DNA from: Azadirachta indica
Lineage: Eukaryota; Streptophyta; Magnoliopsida; Sapindales; Meliaceae
NCBI GenBank assembly: GCA_022749755.1
Contig: CM040443.1
Location: 12,559,744 to 12,623,743 of the forward strand
Direction of reading: 5' to 3'
DNA: 64,000 bases
Part shown: positions 12,001 to 25,724 of the stretch, piece by piece
How the letters are laid out: every line of letters begins with the position of its first letter
Position numbering within the stretch: the stretch's first letter is position 1
Program-made: the position numbers and the translations under genes
Notes under the pieces: generated by a model
Told to the model about the DNA's origin: nothing
Seen by the model: the letters and a program-made list of their open reading frames with translations, nothing else
Databases searched by the model: none

Positions 12001-15000
12001 GAGGAACTAGAGGCCGCTTTCCTTTCAACTCACTCGTAAGAAATTCCAGTTTTTTTTCCTCATCCCATTCACTATATGTACCCATATCCAAGTACTTGGT
12101 AATTGCATCTAGCGTTTCAGAATGTCTACCAGATTCCTGATACATTAAAAATTTCAGTTAATACAGTTTCTCACAGAGTGTTGCAGAAAGTATTCTTAAA
12201 AAAATATGCACCTGACGTAAGTCAAGCTTCATTAACACCATCCCAAAGGTAACAACTCTCCTAATGAGATCAGCAAGACGACCATCAGCCAAAACCCCAG
12301 ATCCACATGATTGCTGCAATTATACATCAAAATATAATAAGATCTCTACAAAGTCCATTGTTAAGAACAGATATAAAGATATTACCAATGACTCATAGCA
12401 TAGAAGCAGTGGTTCCAGAAGTTGATCCATTGTTTCATAGTAATCCCAAGGATCAAAATCACAAGGAAGATCCTCAAGAAGAAGTTCAAGCCGTCTTCGC
12501 GTCTTCATAAGCTGAAACACAGAACGTCATGCATTAAATTACTTCCTTGCTGTAGAAAAAGAAAATCAATCACAGGTCTCCTTGAGTTAATGATGAGCGT
12601 AGTGGATCAAAGTGTTGCATTAGAATACAAACCCTAAACTTAGTTTCCTTTCACTAAATGCAATTTCCTTAATCTACTTGCATAGTGTAAAAGTGAATTT
12701 TATTCTACCACTGAATTTAGAAACATATATAATCAGTATCAGAAGAGAGCAATACCTTTTCCTTCACATTGCCAAGAACAATTCTATAAGGAGCAATTCC
12801 AGGAAGTTGAGGAGGCCTTGGCTCCAGAAGCTTCTGGAAGCTGGACCTTCCTATCTTCGATTCTGCAAATATTTTTCTTTGAGCAACAAGGGGCATAGAG
12901 GAGAAAGAAGAATTACGTGCTTGAGAATCTTTAGGACCAGTGGCATTTCCATTAGTAACTGGCTTGCTCGCATTGTTAGAAGAATCCTGGCGCAAAGGTT
13001 CCGAACCAGGAGAGTCCTGACCATCCAACATAAAGATATTTAGAAATTATAGAGAACTTTTAAGTAAGCAAAAGAGTTTCTGATGAACATCTATATCCTA
13101 CAACATGCATTACCTGACCATTCAATGGTATGTAATCGGAACCAGGCAAATCAAGTTTGGGATAGTGAGACCCTCCATCATTGCATTCTACAAAGGGGAA
13201 AGTTTAAGGAATTAGAAATCATGTTTGCCACTTGTTAGCAATTACATTATTAGATATGCAGCAAAAGAACTGACCTAAAGCATAAGATAACAACTATACT
13301 CAAATGTTAAAATAAGAGAAAAAAAAGTGACAAAGTTGTGAATGGCAGGAAAATGTCAAGCTATATTTTTAAAAAATTAACATCCCACCAAAATCTCAAA
13401 TTAGTTTACAGATCCCATAAACAATTTTGTTAGCATAAGTGATTGATTAAAGCTTTCAAATTAAATTTCTCAATCAAATTATTACGAGGATCATAGAAAA
13501 TAGAAAAATGCAAAAAGAATAAAAATAAAATCATACTAATGGACTATGATTTCAAGGAAAAAAATTATTAACAGTTGTGATTAAAAAGAAACTATTTCCC
13601 AACAAGGTATGTTTGGAAAAGAAAACTCTATATAAACCAGAATTAGATCACATTCTTTTGGGGCAGAAACTATCCAAGAGCAGCTTTCCTCACCAGTCCA
13701 GGAGGGGAGATCAGCTCTCTCTGGAAGTTGAGTAGGAAGGGGTGGGGATGTAGCCTGGCTGTGATGCTTCGAAGCTTGATTCAAACCCTCATGCCTTTCC
13801 TCTGACAAAGTTTCTACAGAGACATTAGCACATGGTCATCAATACATAAGTTTCTTAAATAGTAAATGGAATCTACAAGTCATACAAAATTTCACGTGTT
13901 ATTGCTTAAATTCTTTCATTATAACTTATACAAGTAAGTAATTGATGTGTATGGGTGCAAATTTTCTGATTATGCATATGCAGCAGTCATGACACTGCAT
14001 TTTCCTTCGATCCCACAGCAATATTTAATCCAACATTTTTTCACATGGATTCAAACACAGATTCCCCTTCTTACTCTATGTTGCAATTTAGCTAATAGGA
14101 CGTGGGATTTTGAATTTAAGACAATCTCAGTCAAATAGACTGTAATGATACAGAGTCACCATTAAACTTTAAAGCTAAAGCTGATTGATATGTCCCAATA
14201 CACTGTAATGACCAATCATTGGAAGATAAGTATTAGCCCACCATCAATTAGCATAAAAAAGAGGATGAACTAAATAACAATCATTTCAATGAATATTTTG
14301 TCAAAGCTCTGTAATAACCTAATATGCCAAATGGCCCAAACCTCTTTCAATAATGTCATGTGCCACTCTTGACAAGCTGTCGCTGCATCGGTTCATGGAT
14401 AGCTCAAATCTAAGGCTATCAACTTCTCGAATGTAGAGATCAATGGCCATCCACCTAGATAAAAGTGACACATCCCTTGTGACCTGAAATAGTAAACATT
14501 AACAACTAGATGACATTCCCTGACTAATAGGAACAGCACACCACAACTATAATATTATTTCAGTGTAACAATTTTGAAACATAACAAGTGGGAGAAGCAC
14601 AAGTGATTTTCTTAACCAGTTTTTTTCCCACAAAAATGCATCAAAGAGAGAGAAATATTTTAATAAACACAAAGATTAAATATTAGGCTTTTTGGTAAAG
14701 TCAAAACTTTTTACAATTATGATAAATCAATTTGCAGAAAGTTAATGGGTTGTGAATCAATTTACAAGAAACCTGGCAGAAGGATGTTTTCAGGAAATAA
14801 GGGTTAAATATAGGGAACAAGCCCAAGAATTGATGTCAAAAAGTCCACCACCAAAGCCAACAAAAGAAGGGGCATTAAACATGTTAATACATACATGCAC
14901 ATTCACAGGCATGAGCAGTCTGTAAATTTAAAACCAAAGACATTAAAATTCAAATGCTTTAGTAACCCATGCAACTGCCTGAAATTCTGAAAATTGATAG

Positions 15001-18000
15001 CAGAACAACATTTGAAATTGTTTATCACTATCAAGCAAACCATTAAAACAATAGACCTGAGATTATAAGTCACAAAAATAAAGTTCTTAAATGGTGCATA
15101 ATCATTGAAATAAGGACATGTCTAGCAACAAACACTCATGTTTATGGACTAGTATAAGTAAATAGAAATCCTTTCCAATTTTTCCCAGTTTAAAGGCAGT
15201 AACACAACTTTACTAAAATGTAGATATGATATAACCATATGTCATACGACAAGCCAATGAATAATGCATCCAAGCTATCATTTGTCAAATACAATAACGA
15301 ACCTATTCTCCACAGGCTATAGAACATACCAGAATCTTGTATTGTTTAGGTGACAGAGAAGTCGTGGATTATTTCATGACAAGAATATTTGTTATTCATC
15401 ATGTCAAATATCAACAGGGAAGACTTTAACATGATGCAATGTAAAAGAAAAAATTTGAACAGCCTCACCTTTGCAGTCACATTTGGATTTCCATCTCTAT
15501 CACCTCCCATCCAAGACCCAAACTTTATTGGTGTGCAAGTTAAAGGAAGAGGCTTCCCTGTATGCTGAAAGTGTACAAGCAATGCAAGAATGTGAAGGAT
15601 ATTGAATACCATGTATGCACTGAGAGAAACTGACATCTTTCAACAAAAAACTAAGAATCAACCTTTTTTAAAGCACTGCCGACCCGGCGTAGATAATGAG
15701 GTACAGCTTTCCAAAGGGACTGCTCCACAATGTTCAAGCCTGAGATGAAAAACAAATAAAAAATTCAGTATGTATAGAATAACAGTGGTAGACTGGATGA
15801 GCACACATTTTGAAGCATATCCACAAGTAAAATAGATCACCAGCCCTAGCTTCATCTACTGGTGTAGGTTTCTGGCGTCTAAGCTCATCTGTCTGCCATA
15901 TTGAGGTCATCTCTCTCACCTACAAAGGCCGGCCAGAATGAAATCATGTGTCACAAAAAGAGAAGGAATATTTCATCTTGACTGTACATTAACACCAAAC
16001 CCCCTCCCCCACAAAATCTGAAAGAAAAGTTGTCTACTGAAGCTTTTCAGAAGAGGAAGTTGAGAATTTGATTGGGTGGATAGACAATACCATGTCTTCA
16101 ATTAGCATTTCTCGATCTTCATGACCAAGATCGGGTCGATCATTATAATCTAAAAGATGCTGCATGAAAAGATCATTTCAAATTTAGAGATGTACTGTTA
16201 GCACATTCAAAAATTTAAAATGTCAATCAAAACATATATATATACACACGTGTACAAAAGTGATCAAAAACTTACCGCAAGTCTAATATGTTTGTATTGT
16301 AAGGTACGTCTATTTATTTGGGTGGGATGAGCTGTAAGAACAATTTCAACCTCCTACAGCAACAAGAAATAGAAGAACAGAATATAGAAAATCCAATAAA
16401 TAGATCATGTGCCAACAATTGGAACTTTCAGTTACCAATGCTCCATTTGATTGCTGAGAAGAAAATGTATAAAGCAAATATATATACAAATAAAGTTTTT
16501 CATTTTAGTGAAGCAATCAAGGAAACCATTAACCATCTAACTTAGCTGAGGTGAGCTGTAGATTTTCTGGAAACCCCAAAAAATATGAGTATGCAGCAAA
16601 AAAGTGTTGACTTCCTTAATTGTTGGTCTCAGCAAGCAAATGAAACATTGGCGAAAAATAGGATTTACGCAAAAAAGAAACCTGCTTGCAGACTGTGTCA
16701 TAAAGCTCATCTGGAGAAACTCCAGACTGCACTAGCTTACTGAAAATGTCATCACAAGATTTCGACAGATGAGCATCATTTTTTGACTTACGAACCCTGC
16801 AAAAAGCATCAAGCGTCAAAACTGAAGAAGAGCAATTTTCCTCTAAAAGGTACAAAGAATCATAGATTTCAAGAGCACTTGCTCAGATTCTTTTAGTTTT
16901 GACATAAAAATTCAACGTGTAGAAAGAATTCCTAGAGCATGAATTAAGTTCCCAAGATAAGTACTTTTTCTCTGTAAATTGCAGAAACCAAAATGGACCT
17001 AAGTCTTTCACATTTTCATATCAGAACCAAAGAACTATAAAAACAAGAGTCACTAATAAAGCAAAACATGGTCATTTTCTTAACCTTGGGAGTTTATAGT
17101 AGCTCAAAATTGTTGAAACTAACAGATTAAATGGAATCCTAAATTTAAATAATGGTAATAAAATCCACATTTACCGGTGATGGGTCTCAGCAATTCCCAT
17201 CAAATTAAGGTAATGACTGAATGCACGAGCAAGCGTTAATGCTTCTTCTAATGTCATTTTGGATATTTCCAATGCAAGCTGCTTCTCGAGCACCTCTGCA
17301 ACGTCCTCAATCCCCGACAACCGCATAGTACAAGCACTCTATAAGAAAAAATAGAATTAAATGAAGTTGAAAAGATTAAAAATAGCACCAGTATTATTAT
17401 TGTACTCTCTTTGCTCGGCAAGAAAATAAGAAAACGGGAAGACATAGATTTTTTCCAATAATTTCCAGAAAAAAAAAATCATCCATGAAAAATAGTAAAT
17501 AAATGATAAAGATATAACACCTATTTCATCTTTTTATTATCTCCGCGATCAAACAGAAACAAATGAAACTACATGCAAACAACAGAGTAGAGCAGAATAA
17601 ATAAAAAATATAATATGTATTATTTAAAAACCCAATTAATCATCTGATAACCAAATTAACCATTTGGCTAGGTTGACAATGTTTTCACGCTTTATTTAGA
17701 AAATAAAAATGAAGATAAAATATGTATATATTTATATAGTCCCTTGTTTGAGAGCAGAATCACAAAACAATACCACACAAAAACAGAGAACACTAATAAT
17801 CTCAAACCAGAAGAAAATATAAAAATATATTGATTAACATCAAACCAAAATATATATAAATCGCAGACTATTTACAGCATCATAATATCGATCACTCCTT
17901 TTAAAAGAAAGCCTTTCGTAGTCCGTCCCAAAAAGGAAAGAAATCACAACAAGTTCCTTGAAGAAAGAAAGAAACCTGAGCGAGGATTCGTGTGCGGTCG

Positions 18001-18131
18001 ACTTTTTCCATGGACTCAGTACCAACTTCTCTTTGCAACACATCGTTTAGGAGATTTCCAAGCAGCTTACAGTCATCCTCAAAGCTCTGGAACGATATCT
18101 CCTCTGCTATGTCGTCCGTGGTGTCCGTCAT
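9006..18131 (-). CDS. PPC4: bacterial-type phosphoenolpyruvate carboxylase (PPC4 type), 20 exons
   Basis: Carboxylates phosphoenolpyruvate with bicarbonate to oxaloacetate in the cytosol. Plant bacterial-type enzymes (BTPC) are known to join plant-type subunits as regulatory partners in Class-2 complexes. I read 20 exons, all with GT..AG borders and matching phase: 17976-18131, 17175-17338, 16682-16796, 16276-16353, 16091-16159, 15841-15919, 15663-15739, 15469-15564, 14342-14483, 13694-13813, 13114-13187, 12756-13016, 12386-12511, 12212-12313, 11990-12136, 11174-11272, 10983-11071, 10482-10608, 10191-10397, 9006-9830. They give 1050 aa. Visible motifs: [13 protein letters not shown] (catalytic His near 154), [14 protein letters not shown] (261-274), [15 protein letters not shown] (708-722), [14 protein letters not shown] (749-762). 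The protein ends RNTG, the bacterial-type signature, where plant-type enzymes end QNTG. A hydrophilic, probably disordered insert (about 330-465) matches the linker known in BTPC. No frameshift or missing key residue is seen. Confidence 0.97.
10626..10797. repeat. imperfect 89 bp tandem duplication in a PPC4 intron
   Basis: Two similar units (10626-10714 and 10715 to about 10797) share ATCACT(T/C)GACATTATATAT and AGAAGGACAAGCTAAA, with scattered substitutions and small indels. They lie between exons 17 and 18 of the PEP carboxylase gene and do not touch the splice sites. Confidence 0.85.
11681..11860. mobile_element. possible small MITE remnant in a PPC4 intron
   Basis: The intron between exons 15 and 16 contains AGGGTCCTTTTCGC followed by AATTAGCACT, then GCTAATTAAAATAGCACTTA. 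These pieces resemble the ends and inner motifs of the larger element at 21319-22130. The terminal repeats are too degenerate to define borders. It may be an old insertion or a chance AT-rich likeness. Confidence 0.25.
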
Positions 18132-18233
18132 TGTGTCAAAACGACGCCGATGAGAACAACAGAAAATCCGCAGCACAAATAAAATAACACGGAAGATGGA
18201 ACGAAAATAGAGAGAGAAAGAGTGTGTGTTTGT

Positions 18234-18240
18234 TTTATAG
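18234..18240 (-). promoter_or_regulatory. candidate TATA box of PPC4
   Basis: On the minus strand CTATAAAAC lies about 105 bp upstream of the start codon at 18131, a usual distance for a plant core promoter plus short leader. The stretch between is pyrimidine-rich on the sense strand (CTTTCTCTCTCTATT), as many plant 5' leaders are. Transcription start is not visible directly. Confidence 0.5.
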
Positions 18241-18299
18241 TAATTTGAGAGAGAACAGAAACACTGGTGTGGTTTGGCTGTAGTAGTAGTGGTGGTGAA

Positions 18300-21200
18300 G
18301 GAGAAGGACTCTGTACGAACTTAATGAATAGTATTTCCGTTAACGTGGGTCCTTATTCTTTTGGCCTTATAACAATTTTTTAATTTTTATATTGCCACTT
18401 CGAATGACAATTATACACGTGGCGTCCATTCAGGATTTGGTGGGACGTTTTGTTCTCTCACTGGGATTGCATCTGCAGCACTCATCACCTGATTCTGTCA
18501 ACCTTTTGATTCAACGAAATAAAATAAAAACTGATTATTCGAAATTGAAGATAAGTTCGTCCCATGTTAGTTCTATATTATAGAGGGATCAATGCAGCAG
18601 ATTCTCTGAGGATATCCTAATCAGATTCTAATAATTTCAGGATAAAAATGTAATTTTGCAAAAAGAAGGTTTTTGATGACACTCTCTGATGACCACGTTA
18701 TCAAAATTGCGAAGACATTTCAAACTTCAAAGTATGCTCATGTATTTTACAATTGCCATGTTGCCTCGTTACGTAGCTTGACACAATCTTGTTAATCCCT
18801 AACATTTGTCTTAATATAATTCTAGTTATATTCTAGATACAATATAATACTTTTATTCTTTAGTAATGACTAATAATTAAGAGTTATAGTATAAGAGCAC
18901 GGATCAATTCATAATTAGCGTAGCTATTGTTGTTATTAAATTTCTCATTCAAGAAATGGAGTATTAATCCCTATTTAACACTGTGTTTGATTTTTTATGT
19001 GAAATTTAAACGGATTTCAAATCAATGATTGTGAAAGAGATTTTTTTTTTTTATTTATAACATGTCAACATAAATATTTAAAAACTAATGATAGTACATA
19101 TTAAATAAATTTATTTAAATAATTTTGTTTATATTAAGTGTTTAGTAAAAAAGAAAAAAAAGATAATATTTTTTACTTAAATATTTTGATTTATCATTAT
19201 TAGATCATTGGATAAACTCTATGTATTAAAAAAAATAAATAAAATCATCTAAACTGTACATACTAAGAAAAATAAACAAAATTTATAATTTTTTTAAAAA
19301 ATTACAATTAGATAAAATTATTAATATATTTATATTATTTAAAAAACAAATACCAATAAATTAAACATATTTAATTAAGAAAATGGATTACTTTTAAATA
19401 TTTTTCTTATTATATCCGGCTATAAAGAAAAAAAATAAAAATTAACTAATAAAATTCATAAATTTAAAGCGTAAATAACAAATAAAAAAATAGTTAAATT
19501 TTACCTTAAATAGATTAAGGAGTTATATCCGTGAAATTTAGGTTAAAAGGGAAGAATCGAGGAAGTCATGTCCGTGAAAATTTGGTTAAAAAGAGAGAGC
19601 GAGCGTGATATTGGCTGCTGCCTTTTCACTTTATGTGGCTAATACGCTAACTCTGTGACTATGATTTGGCATCCCGCTTATACAGGCAGTGCAGTTAGTT
19701 TGTTAACTTGGTCAAAAAATGAAAAGAGTAATAATTATTATTACATATTTTTAAATTTTTTATTGAAAATAATTTTTCTATTAGAAAAAAATGATGATGA
19801 TACGACATATAGTGGACCGGGGTTGCCAATTGTTTTAGGTAACGTGAGGCCACCTAATTAGGGTCCCATTGGGCATAGGTTGTGGACAAAGGCGACGAAG
19901 GCAGGACTGCGTATACAATCGAACCACACCTGTGAGAGTCTCAATCAATCACGAGTCATGACGCAGAAAAGCAAGCACCTGTCCCCACCATCGACTTAAT
20001 TTGTTGCCTGCCCATATTGAATTTTAATTTAATAAGTAATTGTGTCCTCGAACAAAAACAACATAGGAATAGAGCCAAAATCATACATCTCTTATAAATA
20101 CGCTAATATTCTTATTATCTATAAGGATACCCATAAGATGATATGTATATCTACTCGTCATTCATTTGTGATTGTGGATGTCAAATTATTGGCCTATAAC
20201 TTTGGTCTCTTGGGTCTTCTCTGGAGGCATTCTATCTTGTTGCAATTTTGAAGTTTGGGAATGCCTTTCAAATCAACTATCTATTTATGGTTTATATTAA
20301 GAACCCGTAGCCCATTCACTTGTATAACTACACAGGAACAAGTTGATTCATACATTGTAATCAAAGTACTATGTCAATAACTGTTTTATTTTCAAAAAGA
20401 AGGGGAAAAGTTGTCTTTTTATTATTGGTAAAAATAATTAACGGTCTACATAATTATACGCAGAAGTGATGTTTATGATAACTTAGTTGCAGTACATATC
20501 AGCCTTCAATCAAATAAATAAAATATACATTTCTTAGTTCACATACAGTGTATATTGTCCAACCGAAGGTATTGTTTGGAGCCGCTAGCTTCCTCATTGT
20601 TGCTGAAGCTCAGCAGCCGACAGTTATAAATAATCATATTTCTGCCCCTGCATTTTTAAGAAATAATAAATTGATATAATTTTCACAATTTTAATAATAA
20701 AATATTAAAATTAAAAAAATTATGTCCTAAATTATAAATTATTATTTGTTCTAAAATTTAACGATGAAAATGTCATTAGTCCCTGCACTTTGCTAATATA
20801 TAAGTTATCTTATCATGTAATAATATTTTTATCTCTAAATTTAGAACATCTTAATTATGACATTTTAATTTGTTAATAGGAAAATATTAAGACACTATTG
20901 TCTCAAATTTGAAATGGTATACGAATATTTGTATTTCAGCTTAAGGTAGTATTTGTTTATTAATACTTGAATATAAATATTTGAAAATTAGTTATTTGAC
21001 TCATAAATAATTAGATAAATCTAATGTATTAGAAAATAAATACAAATTGTAGAGATATTTTAAAACTGTAATTAGATAAACTTTTTTAGATATAACTTGG
21101 AAATATTTACCTACTAATATTAGATATTATCTAATAACACTACTTAGATATAATGGATAAAAAAAATATATTATCCAAAGTTCTTTAGATCTAATATATG

Positions 21201-23680
21201 TGTAAACTTGTTATATTTTTGTTTTGAGAATATACCAAAAAAAAAAAAAAGACACAAAAGCAAAAAACATGCACAACAAATATTCATGTTTATAACTTAG
21301 TTAGGAGAGCACAACTAAGGGTGAGTTTGGTAGTCCTTATTAGCACTCCATAAGTGCTAGTTAGTACTTGTAAAGTGTTAAATTATGTGTTTGATAAATT
21401 TTGATAAAATTGTTTATTGAAAAAAGTTTAGTACTTGAAGTAATTATTTGGTACAAATTTGGTGCTTTCTCAAATTAGCACTTCAAGTGCTTGAGAGGGT
21501 AACACTTGTACAATTAATGAAAATTTTTATCTTTTCTAAAATATCCCTAAACAAAATTGAAAATTACATATTTCAAATATTTGATTTTGTTAGGAAACAT
21601 TTTTTAATTTAGATGATTATATATTTGACCATATGATGGATTATATTATATATTTGATGATATATTATTTATTATATTTTTCGTTTATAAATGAATAAAT
21701 TAGTAAAATTAATATATTATTTGTGTTCATGACATTTATAATTTTATTTATATTTTAATGTTTATTAGATAATTAGTATTATTAAAATTATAGTTCTTTT
21801 ACAACCAAAAAAATATTATTTTAGATTATTAAACCTGTAGTTATTTTCATGAAAAAATTTTTCATTCAATTTTCTAAAAATGTTTATAAAACAAAATTGT
21901 TATATATATGTATTATTTATTTTAATATATGTTTTTTAGTAATTTGTCAATATAAAAGTTCTTTTTTAATTGCACCTCCAAACATCTAATGTAGTATCAA
22001 ATAAGTATTTTTAAAGATTGTTAACTAAACACTTAAGTGCTTTTTTATAAATTGTCAAAAGAAAAAGTGTTAAAGAATATAAACAATAATTATATTAGTA
22101 CCTATTCTTTATCACTGTCAAATTGAGCCTAAAAGATGTTTTGGGTGTTTTTTTAAAATGGTTGTCTTTACTTCTTCTCTAATTTATATACTTATAATTT
22201 ATTTTGATTGATGATATTAATATTAATGAAATAAAGATAATGAATGATATTTATGTATATTACAATAAAATATTTTTTGATATATATTTTCGTAGTAACT
22301 TTAAAAATAATGTACAATATTTTTGTGAAAAAAATGTTTTGGTTAAATTTAATTTTACAATGAAGAAGTTTATGTTATTGAATTATTTATCTAATTAAAA
22401 AAGAATTGGAACGATTATATTATGAATTAAAAATAAAATATAAGTATCAATTATTATATTATTAAAGTTTTTTTTCTAAAATTTCCATCAAGCAAGGTAT
22501 CCCTAATTTTTCTCATTTTTAATTTATATCAAATTCTTTTATGCTTGCTTTTATTTTGTGGACACGAAACGATAAAAGATTGCAAATGCATTCTTAAATC
22601 GACAAAATAATATATCAAAATTTTCATTTTCGTTCGTATTTCTATTTTAAGTAAACATCAATTAGAAAATGATATGATACATGCTCTAAAATGTATTTCT
22701 TTTTTTTTTGTCTTTAATCTTTTAAGTAAAACATAAAAGTATTAAGTATACCTAAATTATACCTATGATAATATCGCAAAAGTTTGCAAAATTCGCAAGA
22801 ATAAAAGGAGAGGTGATAACGAATATTAACAAGAGGTGATAATAGAGTAGATATGTTTATCTAATTTTTCTTAAAATAATAAATATATATTATATATTTA
22901 TTTTCCTTCTACAACCAGGCTAGTTGCTTGTTGTTGGCTTGCTAAATTACTAATCATCCATATGATTATAACAAATTAAATAGAGTGGGTTTCAAAATAA
23001 TTCTTATTAACAGGCTTGTTATTTTGTCCAAATCAAAATGTAACTAGAAGATTTTTTTTTTAAAAAAAAAAATCTCTCCTACCTTGTTGCGTAACTTGCG
23101 TTCATTAAAAAATATAATAAAACAAAAAACTATTGTACATTTCCACCTCTTTAGATCAGTCAATGTGACATTTAAAATAATATTTTAATAGCAAAATTAA
23201 GTGTTAATTTTTATTTAAATATAAAGAAAAATAAATCCTTAATCCTGAATTGTGAAATTACATTAATTTTTATTTAAGTTAACCCATGAACTTCAAAGTC
23301 AAGCTATTTGCTTGTTATCTACATCAATTCAAACGTAGACGTAAATGATCTACCTTTATTAAAATTAATATTTGTTTAATTCGATTTTTTTATTAATTAA
23401 AAAAAATTTTAATAAATTTTTTTTTTTTATTTTTAAATGTCATTTAACTAATATTAAGAAAAAAAAATTTTTAAAAATTAAAAAAAATTTTAATTAAATA
23501 TTTATCTATTAAAATAATTATTTAAAATTTTTAAAAATTATTTATAATAATCAAATATTAATAAATTTTTATTAAAAATTTTATAAGTAAAATTTTTATG
23601 GATAAAAGATTTATTTTAAAAAATTTTATTTAAAAAGATTTATCAAAACTCAAATATAAGATATATAAAATAGCTTTCAG
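18300..23680. other. AT-rich intergenic region with MITE-like debris
   Basis: Between the divergent starts of PPC4 (minus) and the Nudix gene (plus). I see no protein with recognisable features. The DNA is very AT-rich with several stretches in hAT-MITE style: near 18980-19380, 20945-21180, a clearer element at 21319-22130, and a region of short poly-A/T blocks at 23360-23660. Confidence 0.6.
21319..22130. mobile_element. non-autonomous hAT-like MITE
   Basis: The left end AGGGTGAGTTTGGTAGT and the reverse complement of the right end AGGCTCAATTTGACAGT agree at most positions, giving terminal inverted repeats about 0.8 kb apart. Subterminal copies of AGCACTT/AAGTGCT occur near both ends, as in many plant hAT MITEs. 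The interior has no transposase reading frame. No clean 8 bp target duplication was found. Confidence 0.45.
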
Positions 23681-23689
23681 TTGTAAGGT

Positions 23690-23763
23690 GCCACGTAATA
23701 AAACTCCGGCTTCGCTATTACGTCGCTCATCAAGATAAAATGTGTTTTCCAGTATTACGTGGC
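23690..23763. promoter_or_regulatory. ACGT-element cluster with inverted repeat upstream of the Nudix gene
   Basis: GCCACGTAATA (23690-23700) and TATTACGTGGC (23753-23763) form a perfect 11 bp inverted repeat. A third related element, TATTACGTCG, lies between them near 23717. CACGT and ACGTC cores are the classic contacts of plant bZIP and bHLH factors. The cluster is about 170-245 bp upstream of the start codon at 23933, so promoter function is plausible but inferred. Confidence 0.4.
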
Positions 23764-23824
23764 TCGCTGCGACTTGACAGCAACAAGGTGATTAGCTGTA
23801 ATCAATAACATCAGATTTGTTTAA

Positions 23825-24666
<842 letters not shown>

Positions 24667-24999
24667 AATAGCATTTCAAGGACTGGACATTTTTATATTC
24701 TAGCTTTGGCAACTATCTGTGACCACGGATTTGATTATATATGTAGTTGTAGTAACAAAATGAATTCTAATTTAACATCTCTGCCATGTTTATTGGTTTT
24801 CCTTGAATGTTCTTCATGTGTTAAAATAGCTACTACATACATTCCAGTTTTGCACACACTAATACATAGAGCGGCATCATAATACCCATAATTTCAAGGT
24901 TCCTGGTTATGATTATAATAAATGCATTATCATTCATTCAAACAAGCTGCAGGGGAAAAAAAATCTGAAATCAAAAGAAGAAACATGCATTCAGCTAGT

Positions 25000-25724
25000 T
25001 CAATTCATTTTGTATTCATTTTGTTTACACTTTTTCAGCAGCTTCGGCCTTGGTTTAACAGGCTTTAAAAATCCAGATTGTAACCTGACCATTTCTCTCA
25101 GAACCCCAATCAAAACCCTCTCAATGTCTTCTCCTTCATCTTCAATGACTCTCAAGCACCTAGCAACTGCCTCTAATGTACTAACACAGCCCTTAAACGG
25201 CTCTTTCCTTAACACCAACTCATCGTCGTAAATACTCCCACCGGTTACACTCTCATCCACATCCAAACACGCCCTTATAGCTCCTACACTCTCCAACATC
25301 CCGTCGCTCGCCTTCACCATCTCTTTTGCGTGCTTCCACGTCGCATCAAACACTATTAAAAGCAAATTGTCATTCGTGTTTAGCGACTGCTTGAGCTCTG
25401 ATAGTGGAACGGCAGGTGCGGTTGGGGAGGGCGGGAAGAGGTAGATCGTGGTGGAAGGGGATTGGTCTGTGAGGTGGGAATGGAGGAGTTTGCGGGAGAG
25501 ATGTGTTGTGACGTGGCGGAGGGATTTGGGTAGGAGACGAGCGGTGTTAAGCTTGTGTTGAGACTCGTGGGGGTGGTGAATGATCATGATTCTTGTGGAG
25601 GTTTAATTGGGGTTTTGGGTATGACGTGGCAGAGACAAACTGCGATTGGACGGTCGCAGTTGCCGCACATCTGGCGGCCCTGCCGTGGTGGGGAATGGCT
25701 GCCGCTCTGCTCTTCTGATTCCAT
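25000..25724 (-). pseudogene. DTW-domain tRNA-uridine aminocarboxypropyltransferase, frame broken
   Basis: DTW/TapT proteins (E. coli TapT, human DTWD1/DTWD2) transfer the aminocarboxypropyl group of S-adenosylmethionine to uridine in tRNA, making acp3U. The first frame, from ATG at 25724, carries the metal-type cluster MCGNCDRPIAVCLCHVIP (Cys 20, 23, 30, 32) and hits a stop near 25587. The second frame (upstream reach to about 25604, down to 25000) continues with IIHHPHESQHKLNTA, then FDATWKHAKEM, the DTW motif region, and ends in basic KPRPKLLKKCK. The two frames meet in a three-A run (sense strand, 25602-25604); one more A would join them. The single coding exon would give about 240 aa, normal for the family. 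Either a real loss-of-function allele or a homopolymer error in the assembly; the long intact second part favours an error or a very recent event. Confidence 0.8.

Noticed and set aside
12678..13043. 121-codon plus-strand frame inside PPC4
   Set aside because: It lies opposite exon 12, which fits the PPC4 splice pattern and reading phase.
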